Source: JAENVU01 sp963765075
GTDB taxonomy: Bacteria > Actinomycetota > Acidimicrobiia > IMCC26256 > JAENVU01
Direction of reading: 5' to 3'
DNA: 64,000 nt
Assembly (NCBI GenBank): GCA_963765075.1
Contig: CAVXVA010000003.1
Location: 620,001-684,000, forward strand
Shown: one piece after another, positions 36,560-44,780 of the stretch
How the letters are laid out: each line of letters begins with the position of its first letter
How positions within the stretch are numbered: the stretch's first letter is position 1
Notes under the pieces: model-generated
Databases searched by the model: none
Seen by the model: only the letters and a program-made list of their open reading frames with translations
What the model was told of the DNA's origin: nothing
Translations under genes and position numbers: made by a program

Positions 36560-38185
36560 ATGGTTTCGTTCGATCGCGCCGAGGCGCTGGACCGGCTGGC
36601 CCACGAAGAGTTCGACGTCCTCGTCGTCGGGGGTGGCATCACCGGCTGCGGGGTCGCGCTCGACGCCGCGAGCCGCGGCCTGCGGGTCGCGCTCGTAGAA
36701 CGCGACGACTTCGCGAGCGGCACGTCGTCGAAATCCTCCAAGCTCGTCCACGGCGGATTGCGCTACCTCCAGCAGAAGGAATTCCGGCTCGTCTACGACG
36801 CACTGCACGAGCGCCAGCGCGCCCTCAAGAACGCGCCGCATCTCGTACGAGTCCTCCCTTTCCTCATCCCGGTTCTGAGCAAGGACGGCCTGATCAACCC
36901 GAAGATCGCCCGCGCCCTCGGTACCGCGATGTGGTTGTACGACATCACGGGTGGTGCGCGCATCGGCAAGCTGCACCAACGGATCGATAAGGACACCGCC
37001 TTGGCGCACATGCCCACCCTGCGCGCGCCGAACGTCGCGGCGGCCTACCTCTACTACGACGCCCAGACCGACGATGCCCGCTACACCCTCACGCTGGCGC
37101 GCACGGCTGCGAGCCATGGCGCAGTCCTCGCGAATCACGCCCCCGTCACCCAACTCCGCAAGGGTCCTGATGGTCGCGTCAACGGTGCGACCGTCCTGGC
37201 CGACGATCGGACCATCGAGATCAACGCGCGTACGGTCGTCAACGCCGCCGGGGTGTTCTCCGACGACGTGCGCGCGATGGACGAAGGGACCCACCCTCAC
37301 TCGATCCGACCGGCCAAGGGCATCCACATCACCGTGCCCTGGCAGAAGGTCCGCAACGACATCGCGGCCATCGTGCCGGTCCCGAAGGACCGACGATCGA
37401 TCTTCGTCGTGCCCTGGGGCGACTTCACCTACATCGGCACCACCGACACCGATTACGACGGCCCGATCGACGACCCCCAGTGCACGCCTGAAGACGTTCA
37501 GTACCTCCTCGATGCCATGAACCTCGCGATGGCCGAGCCACTCACCGTCGACGACATCGTCGGCACGTGGGCCGGCCTGCGGCCGTTGGTGACCGGCGGT
37601 ACCGTCGGCCAGAAGACCGCCGACCTCTCCCGCCGCCACAAGGTGGCGACCTCGTCCGGCGGCGTCATCACGGTCACGGGCGGCAAGCTCACGACCTACC
37701 GCAAGATGGCCCAGGACACGACCGACGCCGTGGTCAAGGCCATCGGCCAGAAGGCCCCCTGTCGGACCAAGCGCCTCTCGCTCCTCGGTGCGACCGGCCC
37801 CGCTCCCGATGACGAGCACCTGGCGGGCCGGTACGGCAGCCTCGCCACCAACGTCATCACCCTCGCCGATTCCGATCCGGATCTCGCGGCACCGCTCGTC
37901 CCCGGCCTCCCCTACCTGCGGGCCGAGGCGATCTACGCAGTGCGCGAGGAAATGGCCACCACCCTCGACGATGTCCTCTCCCGGCGGACCCGAGCGCGCC
38001 TGCTGGCCCGAGACGCGTCGGCCGTCGCCGCCGAGAGTGTCGCCCGGCTCATCGCGCCCGATCTCGGGTGGGACGAGGCCCGTATCGCCGGCGAAGTCGA
38101 GTCGTACCAGGCGTCGATCGAACACGAACGCACCTCGGCCGGGCTCGTCGAGACCGCGCTCGACGGGCACGGCCTCGACGCCTGA
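36560..38185 (+). CDS. glpD: glycerol-3-phosphate dehydrogenase (FAD-dependent)
   Basis: A 541-residue GlpD-family flavoprotein that oxidises sn-glycerol-3-phosphate to DHAP and passes electrons to the quinone pool. FAD motif VVGGGITGCG (22-31), then SGTSSKSSKLVHGGLRYLQ, a classic GlpD segment. Also RPAKGIHITVPW, YIGTTDTDYDGP and TWAGLRPLV, then VTGGKLTTYRKMA. The C-terminal domain of GlpD (about 150 residues) is present. First gene of a glpD, alkyl-DHAP-synthase-like, glpK-like set; two hairpin repeats and a promoter separate it from the second. Confidence 0.95.
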   Translation: MVSFDRAEALDRLAHEEFDVLVVGGGITGCGVALDAASRGLRVALVERDDFASGTSSKSSKLVHGGLRYLQQKEFRLVYDALHERQRALKNAPHLVRVLPFLIPVLSKDGLINPKIARALGTAMWLYDITGGARIGKLHQRIDKDTALAHMPTLRAPNVAAAYLYYDAQTDDARYTLTLARTAASHGAVLANHAPVTQLRKGPDGRVNGATVLADDRTIEINARTVVNAAGVFSDDVRAMDEGTHPHSIRPAKGIHITVPWQKVRNDIAAIVPVPKDRRSIFVVPWGDFTYIGTTDTDYDGPIDDPQCTPEDVQYLLDAMNLAMAEPLTVDDIVGTWAGLRPLVTGGTVGQKTADLSRRHKVATSSGGVITVTGGKLTTYRKMAQDTTDAVVKAIGQKAPCRTKRLSLLGATGPAPDDEHLAGRYGSLATNVITLADSDPDLAAPLVPGLPYLRAEAIYAVREEMATTLDDVLSRRTRARLLARDASAVAAESVARLIAPDLGWDEARIAGEVESYQASIEHERTSAGLVETALDGHGLDA

Positions 38186-38213
38186 CCCACCCCCACCGCG
38201 ACCCTCACCCCGA

Positions 38214-38260
38214 GCGTTTGGCGTTTCCTGGCGCGCAGCGCGCCACCAAGTGCCAAACGC
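38214..38260. repeat. palindromic repeat, copy 1 of a doublet after glpD
   Basis: 47 bases with outer arms GCGTTTGGC and GCCAAACGC and an inner self-complementary TGGCGCGC/GCGCGCCA core. It would fold into a strong stem and could also stop transcription from glpD. Confidence 0.8.
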
Positions 38261-38285
38261 TGCGAGCTGAGTCGCCCCGATCCGA

Positions 38286-38332
38286 GCGTTTGGCGTTTCC
38301 TGGCGCGTAGCGCGCCACCATCCGCCAAACGC
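38286..38332. repeat. palindromic repeat, copy 2 of a doublet after glpD
   Basis: Second 47-base copy with the same outer arms and inner core as the copy at 38214, differing at a few bases (for example TAGCGCGCC for CAGCGCGCC). Same orientation, 72 bases apart start to start. Confidence 0.8.
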
Positions 38333-38351
38333 ACGAGGGGCGGCGGGCGCG

Positions 38352-38357
38352 TAACCT
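38352..38357 (+). promoter_or_regulatory. -10 box of the alkyl-DHAP-synthase-like gene (leaderless)
   Basis: TAACCT, 8 bases before the GTG at 38366, again extended as TAACCTGC. Confidence 0.5.
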
Positions 38358-38365
38358 GCTCGGCC

Positions 38366-39871
38366 GTGACTGACTCCGGCGCCCCCACCGTCCCTATTCC
38401 GTTCGGCCGCCCGGCGCCCGACGTGACGGAGCGACTCGGAGGCACCCGGGTCCCGGTCGGCGCCGATCTCCTGGCCGCGCTGGCGGCCACCGGTGCCGAG
38501 GTCCTCGTCAGCGACGACGTCACCGCCGAGGCCAGCCGGGATTGGTGGCCCCTGGCCATGATCTGGGCCGTCGACGGCGAGACGCCCGCCCGGGCGGGCG
38601 CGGTCGTGCGCCCGGAGCATGCCGACCAGGTCAGCGCGGTGATGGCCGCGTGCCACGCGGCGAAGGTCCCGGTAACTCCGGCGGCCGGTCGAAGCGGCGT
38701 GTGTGGCGCGAGTGTCCCGATTCATGGCGGGGTCGTGCTCGACCTGACCGCGATGAGCGGCATCGTGAGCGTTGATCGCGAGTCGATGATCCTCGACGTC
38801 CTCCCCGGCACGTTCGGCACGTGGCTCGAGGACACGCTGCAGGCCGACCACCGCGTGACCGTCGGCCACTGGCCCCAGTCGATGGCCCTCTCCACCGTCG
38901 GCGGTTGGTTGGCGTGTCGCGGCGCCGGACAGATGAGCACCCGATACGGCAAGATCGAAGACATCGTCGTGGGGCTCGACGTCGTCCTCGCCGACGGCCG
39001 CCGCATCACGACCGGGGGCGCGCCCCGCGCGGCCGTCGGCCCCGACCTCAATCAACTCTTCGTCGGATCCGAGGGGACGCTCGGCGTCATTACCGGTGCT
39101 CGGCTCAAGCTGCACGCGCTCCCCACCACCGAACGCCGCGCCGCGTATGCGTTCAGTTCGTTCGCCGAGGCCAACGACGCGTGCCGACGCATCGTGCAGC
39201 GCGACGCTCACCCCGCGGTGCTCCGGCTCTACGACAACATCGAGTCGGACCGGACCTACAAGACCGGGCCGGACGATCACTTGGTGCTGGTACTCGACGA
39301 AGGTGATCCCGCGATCGTCGACGCGACCATGAGCATCATCGCCGAGGAGTGCAAAGAGGCATCCCTCGCCGATATCGCGTTCGTCGAACAGTGGCTCGGG
39401 CATCGCAACGACACGAGCGCGCTCCAGGCCTTGATCAGCCGCGGCTACGTGGTGGACACCATGGAGATTGCCGCACCGTGGAAGGACTGCATCGCGATCT
39501 ACGACGCGGTGACCGCCGCCATCCGCGCCGTTCCCGGCACGCTCGCCGCGAGCGCGCATCAGAGCCACTCGTACCCCGACGGCGCGTGCCTCTACTTCAC
39601 GTTCGCCGGCCAGCCGGCCCGGGAGGAACGGGAGCCCTATTACCGGGCGGCCTGGGAAGCCGGCACCCGCGCGGTACTCGCGCACGGCGGCGCGCTCAGC
39701 CACCACCACGGCGTCGGCCTCAACCGGTCACGGTTCGTGCGGGACGCACTCGGACCGGCGTTCGACGTCCTCGCGGCAACCAAAGCCGCGCTCGACCCAC
39801 ACGGCATCCTCAACCCCGGCAAACTCGGGCTCCCGGATCCGTGGGCCAACGGCGAGGAATGGCCCGACTGA
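38366..39871 (+). CDS. FAD-binding oxidase, alkyl-DHAP synthase-like
   Basis: A 501-residue VAO/PCMH-type flavoprotein. The FAD_binding_4 half has VVRPEHADQVSAVMAACH, PVTPAAGRSGVCG and LNQLFVGSEGTLGVIT. The C-terminal half ends HHHGVGLNRSRF, a His-rich motif of the alkyldihydroxyacetonephosphate synthase (AGPS) group, then LDPHGILNPGKLG. AGPS swaps an acyl chain on DHAP for a fatty alcohol to make ether lipid. Bacterial relatives are often only generic glycolate-oxidase-like enzymes, but sitting between glpD and a glycerol-kinase-like gene favours a glycerol-phosphate substrate. The stop overlaps the next ATG (TGATG). Confidence 0.88.
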   Translation: MTDSGAPTVPIPFGRPAPDVTERLGGTRVPVGADLLAALAATGAEVLVSDDVTAEASRDWWPLAMIWAVDGETPARAGAVVRPEHADQVSAVMAACHAAKVPVTPAAGRSGVCGASVPIHGGVVLDLTAMSGIVSVDRESMILDVLPGTFGTWLEDTLQADHRVTVGHWPQSMALSTVGGWLACRGAGQMSTRYGKIEDIVVGLDVVLADGRRITTGGAPRAAVGPDLNQLFVGSEGTLGVITGARLKLHALPTTERRAAYAFSSFAEANDACRRIVQRDAHPAVLRLYDNIESDRTYKTGPDDHLVLVLDEGDPAIVDATMSIIAEECKEASLADIAFVEQWLGHRNDTSALQALISRGYVVDTMEIAAPWKDCIAIYDAVTAAIRAVPGTLAASAHQSHSYPDGACLYFTFAGQPAREEREPYYRAAWEAGTRAVLAHGGALSHHHGVGLNRSRFVRDALGPAFDVLAATKAALDPHGILNPGKLGLPDPWANGEEWPD

Positions 39872-41316
39872 TGGAAGTCCTCGTCTGCGACATCGGCACC
39901 TCGTCGATCCGGGCCGCGATCGTCCACGCCGACGCGACCGTCCATCACGAACAGCAGCGGGTGTTCCTGCCCGACTCCCCCATGCCCGGCACCGTCGAGT
40001 TCGACGCAATGGCCATGGCCCACACGGTGCAGGAGGCCGCCGAGGCGGCGCTCGCGCTCCACGGTGGCCCGGTGGCCGCGGTCGGAATCACCAACCAGCG
40101 CGGCTCCACCGTGGTGTGGGATCGCGCCACCGGCGAGCCGGTCGGGCCCGCCCAAGGCTGGCAAGACCTCCGCACGATCATCAATTGCCTGATCCATCGC
40201 GGGAACGGATTCCGGTTCGCGCCGAACGCGTCGGCCACCAAGATCGAGAACATCCTCGACACGTTCGACCCCGACCGATCCCGCGACCTCTGCTTCGGCA
40301 CCGTCGATTCCTGGATCGCCTGGCACCTGTCCGAAGGCGCGCTCCACGTGATCGATGCAAGCAACGCCGCGGTGACCACGATCCTCGAGGCCGACGGCTC
40401 CGGCTGGCATCAGGGGGCGCTCGAAGCCCTGCGCATCCCCGAACGCATGCTCCCGACCGTCGTCGACACCACAGGCATCATCGGGAACGCCACCGCGCTG
40501 CCCGGCTCGCCGCCCATCGCCGCACTCATCGGCGACCAGCAGGCGTCGCTCGTGGGCCAAGGGTGCGTCCTGCCGGGCCCCGCCAAGATCACCTTCGGGA
40601 CCGGCGGCATGCTCGACCTCGTCGTCGGCCCCGACCGACCCGGCTTCGACACGCGGGGCGGCGGCGGGACGTTCCCGATCATCACGATGCGTAGCGGTGG
40701 CGTCGACACGTGGGGTCTGGAAGCAATCATGCTCAGCGCGGGCACCAACATCGAGTGGCTGCGCGACGACCTCGGGATCATCCCGACGGCGGAGGCGAGC
40801 CACGACATCGCCCAGCAGTGTGACGACAGCGGTGGCGTGATGTACGTCCCCGCGTTGATGGGCCTCGGCACTCCGCAGTGGGACTACGGCGCGCGGGGCA
40901 CCCTCCTCGGGCTGACCCGCGGCAGCGGACGCCCCCACATTGTGCGGGCGGTCCTCGAAGGGGTCGCCGAGCGGGGCGCCGACCTCGTGGAATCGGCCGA
41001 GACCGATGCCGCCATGACGATCGACGTCCTGCGCGTCGACGGCGGGATGTCGCGCAACCCCACGTTCGTCCAGGCCGTCGCCGACGCCGCGCAGAAGCCG
41101 GTCGAGATCTCACCGGTCAACGAGGCCACCACTCTCGGCGCCGGGTTCGCGGCCGGACTCGCGGTGGGAATGTGGCCGAACGTCGAGTCCTTGGCCGCCA
41201 CGTGGGCACCGATCGCCCGGTACGAACCCGGTGCACCCACCGATCGCGCCCGATGGGCCGAGGCGGTCTCCCGAGCCGCGAAATGGCTCGAAGACCTTTC
41301 CGCCGTCGACTTCTAG
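39871..41316 (+). CDS. FGGY-family carbohydrate kinase, glycerol kinase-like
   Basis: A 481-residue FGGY kinase. It starts VLVCDIGTSSIRAAIV, the phosphate-1 loop; GITNQRGSTVVWDRATGEPVG and QGWQDLRT are close to glycerol kinase. KITFGTGGMLD is the phosphate-2 loop, then LRVDGGMSRNPTFVQ is the adenosine site. Glycerol is the likeliest substrate given glpD, but the Q-D-x-R region is not a perfect GlpK match, so another polyol is possible. The ATG at 39871 overlaps the upstream stop. Its last four bases overlap a minus-strand gene, and a long palindrome follows. Confidence 0.87.
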   Translation: MEVLVCDIGTSSIRAAIVHADATVHHEQQRVFLPDSPMPGTVEFDAMAMAHTVQEAAEAALALHGGPVAAVGITNQRGSTVVWDRATGEPVGPAQGWQDLRTIINCLIHRGNGFRFAPNASATKIENILDTFDPDRSRDLCFGTVDSWIAWHLSEGALHVIDASNAAVTTILEADGSGWHQGALEALRIPERMLPTVVDTTGIIGNATALPGSPPIAALIGDQQASLVGQGCVLPGPAKITFGTGGMLDLVVGPDRPGFDTRGGGGTFPIITMRSGGVDTWGLEAIMLSAGTNIEWLRDDLGIIPTAEASHDIAQQCDDSGGVMYVPALMGLGTPQWDYGARGTLLGLTRGSGRPHIVRAVLEGVAERGADLVESAETDAAMTIDVLRVDGGMSRNPTFVQAVADAAQKPVEISPVNEATTLGAGFAAGLAVGMWPNVESLAATWAPIARYEPGAPTDRARWAEAVSRAAKWLEDLSAVDF

Positions 41317-41780
41317 TCCCACCTTGCGTCAATAACCCCTCCGATCGGTGGGGTTATTGACGCAAGTTCGAGGGTACCCACAGCGGTGACGGGGATCGTG
41401 GCGCGACCGATGAGGACGACGCCGTGGACCCGATCGGGCGCCTCCCACTCGAGGTCGTACCCGACGGGGACTCGTTCGCCGATGTCGGCGGCCGGATCAT
41501 CGACCCGAAGCCCGAACGCCTCGAGCCCGAAGCTCCAGTGCTCATCGGGCGCCTCACACGTCCACTCGGTCCACAGCCCGTCGGTGCGCAGTTCGATCGC
41601 CGAGCCTCGGGGCCGAGGGACGTCGTGGTCACGGACGACGACGTAGCCCTCACCGACGGCAGGGCCGGAGAACACCGCCTCGTACCGGGCGGGGCCCGAA
41701 TCCGGGATCTCCAACTCGATCCGGCCGGTCACTTCCCCGGCAGCCGCCGGCACGGCCGAGAACTCCAGCCGGTAGATCAC
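41313..41780 (-). CDS. hypothetical beta-rich protein
   Basis: A 155-residue protein of alternating hydrophobic strands, with WTEWTCEAPDEHWSFGLEAFG as its most distinctive part. No signal peptide or membrane helix. Its start overlaps the end of the 370-residue upstream gene (ATGA), so it is co-translated with it. The last 15 codons lie inside a 44-base palindrome that also follows glpK on the other strand, so its C-terminus may have been extended by a palindromic insertion. Function unknown; similarity to lipocalin-like or CrtC-like folds is only an impression. Confidence 0.65.
   Translation of the reverse strand: MIYRLEFSAVPAAAGEVTGRIELEIPDSGPARYEAVFSGPAVGEGYVVVRDHDVPRPRGSAIELRTDGLWTEWTCEAPDEHWSFGLEAFGLRVDDPAADIGERVPVGYDLEWEAPDRVHGVVLIGRATIPVTAVGTLELASITPPIGGVIDARWD
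41323..41366. repeat. 44-base near-perfect palindrome at a convergent gene junction
   Basis: Arms of 17 bases, CTTGCGTCAATAACCCC and its exact complement, flank TCCGATCGGT, which is itself nearly self-complementary. It lies just past the glpK-like stop and inside the end of the minus-strand gene. It may act as a terminator and may be a mobile palindromic insertion. Confidence 0.85.
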
Positions 41781-42889
41781 TCGATGAGCGCGTAGTACGG
41801 AACCGACGGGTCATACGGTGCCGCATCCGGAACACCATCCACGAGCGAGAGCGCCTCGTAGAGATCGAGGCTGTCGCGGGGAACGGTCCAGTCCAGATCG
41901 TCGGCGATCCCGGCGGCGAGCGCGAACGGCCGAAGGAAGGTGAAGTAGACGAACGCACCGGCGTCGATCTTCTCCTTGCGGCTCATTCCCGCGATCAACC
42001 GATACAACTGCGACTGCGCCCATTTGACCGCGGCGGCCAAGTCGGCAAGTTCGCTCAGCGGAACCGGCGTCAAGGTGCCGCCCGTGCTGTCGTAGAGACC
42101 GAAGTGGGTGAGCCGCGAGAAGTAGTCGACCGGATCGGTGGTCGATGTCCCCCAGTCGTTGGCCGTGACCTTCACGTCGTCGAGGATGAACGCGCACGTG
42201 AGATTCGAGTGCGGGAGTTCGGCACCGACCTCGACACTCCACGGGAAGTACCCGACGCCGAACTCGTTGAAATCGCGTACCAACACGGACCGACCGTCGG
42301 CGAGCGGGTACGGCCCGCTGTCCTGGTACCCGGCACGCGTGTCGAAGTAGAGGAGGAAGAGGAACGACGTGAGCAACGCGTTGGTCTTCGCGATCTGGCG
42401 GCGGGTCGCCTCGTCGGTGACGGGAACCGCGCCGGCGACGAGTTCGTCGATCACCGCGGTGCCGTAACGGGGGACGACCAGTCCCGCGTCCCAGGCCTGG
42501 TGCTGACCGTCGCCGCGAAACGCGAGCGCAGCCGGCTCCCAGAAATCGAAGATCGTGCCGAGCCGTTCGAGATCATCGGCCGGATCGAGGAGCCCGAACG
42601 GTTCCAATGCGACCCGAATCACCAACGGGAGATTCGCGATCGACCACAGATGCACCGCATCGATCTGGTTACCCGGCCGGCGGCCCTTGGCCCCGAGCTC
42701 GGCCGGCGGACACGCGGCCGCGATCTGCTCCATCATCGCGGGATAGCGGCGGTACGCCTCGACACACGACACCAGGATGTAGGCAGTCACGGGAATGAGC
42801 GCCGACTCGAGCGCCGTGCGCTCGGCAGTCATCGCCCCCGAGATCCGCCCGTGGAATCGCAACCAATCGTTGACGGCGTCCTTGTCCAT
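41777..42889 (-). CDS. uncharacterised protein of 370 residues paired with a PEP-utilising swivel domain
   Basis: A 370-residue mostly helical protein with no signal peptide and no motif I can name. It contains ESALIPVTAYILVSCVEAYRRYPAMM near the N-terminus, PLVIRVALEPFGLLDPADDLERL and FGVGYFPWSVEVGAELPHSN. GGAAGGGAAG precedes the ATG at 42889, which is the strongest start. It lies 17 bases after the swivel-domain gene and overlaps the 155-residue gene, giving a three-gene operon. Partnership with the swivel domain suggests that it holds or modifies the substrate of a phosphotransfer reaction (inference). Confidence 0.65.
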   Translation of the reverse strand: MDKDAVNDWLRFHGRISGAMTAERTALESALIPVTAYILVSCVEAYRRYPAMMEQIAAACPPAELGAKGRRPGNQIDAVHLWSIANLPLVIRVALEPFGLLDPADDLERLGTIFDFWEPAALAFRGDGQHQAWDAGLVVPRYGTAVIDELVAGAVPVTDEATRRQIAKTNALLTSFLFLLYFDTRAGYQDSGPYPLADGRSVLVRDFNEFGVGYFPWSVEVGAELPHSNLTCAFILDDVKVTANDWGTSTTDPVDYFSRLTHFGLYDSTGGTLTPVPLSELADLAAAVKWAQSQLYRLIAGMSRKEKIDAGAFVYFTFLRPFALAAGIADDLDWTVPRDSLDLYEALSLVDGVPDAAPYDPSVPYYALIE

Positions 42890-42906
42890 TGCTTCCCTTC
42901 CGTGGT

Positions 42907-43257
42907 TCAGGTCGACACGCGCACGACGCCGACGCCGTCGCGACAGTCGACCTCGACCACGGCGCCGTCGATCGGTGGGCCTGCGGGAAACTCCGTCGCC
43001 ATGATGCAGGGCACGTGGTACTCCCGACTCACGATCCCGATGTGACTCGACGGAGTCCCCGACATGCACACCACTGCGGTCAGCTCGTCGAAGATCGGGG
43101 CCAAGAAGGTCGCACCCGCGTCCTGCACGCCTGCGACCACGCCTTCCGCGCCGGCATCCATCAGCGCCAGCACATCATCGGGCGTGTTCATCATGCGCCA
43201 AATACCGAGCACCGGCGTAGCGGTGAACACCGTCGTTCCTTTTCCCACCTGGGTCAT
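42907..43257 (-). CDS. stand-alone PEP-utilising enzyme mobile (swivel) domain
   Basis: A 116-residue protein consisting of the phosphohistidine swivel domain of PEP synthase/PPDK-type enzymes. The active His is H72 in SGTPSSHIGIVSREYHVPCIM, matching the T-S-H-x-x-I-x-x-R-E pattern. In full-length enzymes this domain shuttles phosphate between an ATP-grasp domain and a TIM-barrel domain; neither is present here. A split enzyme is therefore likely, as in phenylphosphate synthase-type systems (known precedent), with the partner unknown. It leads a minus-strand operon and is divergent from a possible regulator. Confidence 0.8.
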   Translation of the reverse strand: MTQVGKGTTVFTATPVLGIWRMMNTPDDVLALMDAGAEGVVAGVQDAGATFLAPIFDELTAVVCMSGTPSSHIGIVSREYHVPCIMATEFPAGPPIDGAVVEVDCRDGVGVVRVST

Positions 43258-43282
43258 GGACGCGCACGCTACCGCGCATCGT

Positions 43283-43288
43283 TAGATT
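43283..43288 (+). promoter_or_regulatory. -10 box of the 187-residue gene (leaderless)
   Basis: TAGATT, 8 bases before the GTG at 43297, in a 39-base divergent gap. Confidence 0.5.
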
Positions 43289-43296
43289 GGTTCGCC

Positions 43297-43860
43297 GTGG
43301 ACCCCCGCCCACTGCTCCTCCAACTCCGACTGCGCGGCAAGATCGCCGACCCGGGTGGACCCGACACCGCGACTGCCGTCCGCGCCGGCCACGCGATGGT
43401 GCGGGGCGCACACCTCGTCCTCACTCCCGATGGGCGCGCCGAGGCCGACCGCGCCTTCGCCCTCACCGACGACGCTCGCGACGCCACCACAGCCGCCTAC
43501 GAGCAGTTCCGGCCGCGGAACACCGAACTCATCCGCATCTGTCACGACTGGCAGGTCCGCGCCGGTGGACACGCCAACGACCACCGCGACGCCAAGTACG
43601 ACTGGGACGTCATCGATCGGCTGGCCGCCGTCGACGATCGCATCGGCCCGGTCGTTCGGCGCCTCGGCCGGACCCAACCGGACTTCGCCGACTACCGGCC
43701 GCGTTTGCGAGACGCCCGCAGCCGGGTCGAGGCGGGTCAACACGACTGGTTCACCTCACCCCGCATCGACTCGTACCACACCGTCTGGATGGAGCTGCAC
43801 GAGCATTTCCTGGTCGGATTGACCATCGAGCGAGCCTCCGAATCGGTCGATACTCCATGA
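43297..43860 (+). CDS. possible winged-helix-type regulator divergent from the swivel-domain operon
   Basis: A 187-residue protein. The first 65 residues look like a small winged helix (LLQLRLRGKIADPGGPDTATAV...LVLTPDGRAEADRAF), and the rest is helical, with HANDHRDAKYDWDVID and SYHTVWMELHEHF as the striking parts. Similar proteins sit next to PEP-utilising genes in other actinobacteria as far as I recall, so I favour a MarR-like sensor of that pathway. DNA binding is unproved. The GTG start fits the -10 box. Its stop overlaps the next ATG (ATGA). Confidence 0.6.
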   Translation: MDPRPLLLQLRLRGKIADPGGPDTATAVRAGHAMVRGAHLVLTPDGRAEADRAFALTDDARDATTAAYEQFRPRNTELIRICHDWQVRAGGHANDHRDAKYDWDVIDRLAAVDDRIGPVVRRLGRTQPDFADYRPRLRDARSRVEAGQHDWFTSPRIDSYHTVWMELHEHFLVGLTIERASESVDTP

Positions 43861-44780
43861 CGATGACCGAGTCCGGCGCCCATCAGGTCTGGTTCGACAC
43901 CGGCCACCACCTGATTCACACGGTGCAATGGAGCCCGCGCGTCCGTATCGCCGACGCGCCACCGGTGCTCTTGGTGCATGGCCTCGGCGGGAGCACGGTC
44001 AACTGGGAACTCGTCGGCCAGCGTCTGGCCGATCGGCTCGGAACCCGGGTGACGGCCCTCGATCTCCCCGGGTTCGGCCGGACCCGGTCCGAACACCGTC
44101 GCGCCGGATTCGGCGAGCATCGCGAAGTCGTCACCACGTACCTACGCGAGCAGGGCCCGGCCGTCGTCGCCGGCAACTCGATGGGCGGGGCGGTCTCGGT
44201 CGCCGTCGCGGCTGACCATCCGGAACTCGTCGCCGGAGTCGTCCTCGTGAACGCCGCCTATCCGCGGCCGAGTGGGAACCTGGACCAGGTCGCGCGGACG
44301 ATCAAGTTCGCCACTCTCACCCTCCCGCGCGCGACCACGCCCATCGTGAACGCCCGCGCCCGCAGACTCGGGCCCGAACGTCTGGTCGACGCGACGCTCC
44401 TCGCCGTCCTCGCCGAGCCGCAGGATCTCGACCCCGACGTGCGGGACCGCCTCATCGCGCTGGCGGCCGAGCGCCGCCATTACCCCGAGGCCGCCACCGC
44501 ATACACCGAGAGTGGCGGGTCACTGTTCCGCTACCTGCTCACCGACATGCGAGAGGACCTCGCCCGGCTCGACCGTCCGACGATGATCCTGCACGGTCGA
44601 GCCGACCGCCTGGTTCCCGTCTCGTTCGCGCGGGCCGTCGCCCGTCGACGCGACGACTGGCAGTACGTCGAACTCTCCGAGTGCGGCCACGCGCCGCAGT
44701 TGGAGATTCCGGAACGATTCGTCGAGATCGTCAGCGGGTGGGCCGACCGCCGGCTTCGAGATCCAGCAGCGCCCGTTTGA
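43857..44780 (+). CDS. alpha/beta-hydrolase
   Basis: A 307-residue alpha/beta-hydrolase fold protein. The oxyanion segment is LVHGLGGSTVNW, the nucleophile S108 is in AGNSMGGAV, the acid in HGRADRLVP and the His in ECGHAPQLE. It could be an esterase, lipase or C-C hydrolase. It overlaps the upstream stop by four bases; the ATG at 43863 is an alternative. Its final 50 bases overlap ogt on the opposite strand. Confidence 0.92.
   Translation: MTMTESGAHQVWFDTGHHLIHTVQWSPRVRIADAPPVLLVHGLGGSTVNWELVGQRLADRLGTRVTALDLPGFGRTRSEHRRAGFGEHREVVTTYLREQGPAVVAGNSMGGAVSVAVAADHPELVAGVVLVNAAYPRPSGNLDQVARTIKFATLTLPRATTPIVNARARRLGPERLVDATLLAVLAEPQDLDPDVRDRLIALAAERRHYPEAATAYTESGGSLFRYLLTDMREDLARLDRPTMILHGRADRLVPVSFARAVARRRDDWQYVELSECGHAPQLEIPERFVEIVSGWADRRLRDPAAPV

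Noticed and set aside
35402..39709. A 1435-codon open frame on the minus strand
   Set aside because: It lies opposite the CoA-transferase end, the exoprotein, glpD and the alkyl-DHAP-synthase-like gene. Its product is Arg/Gly/Asp-rich with no motif. High GC leaves antisense frames open; the plus-strand genes have clear domains.
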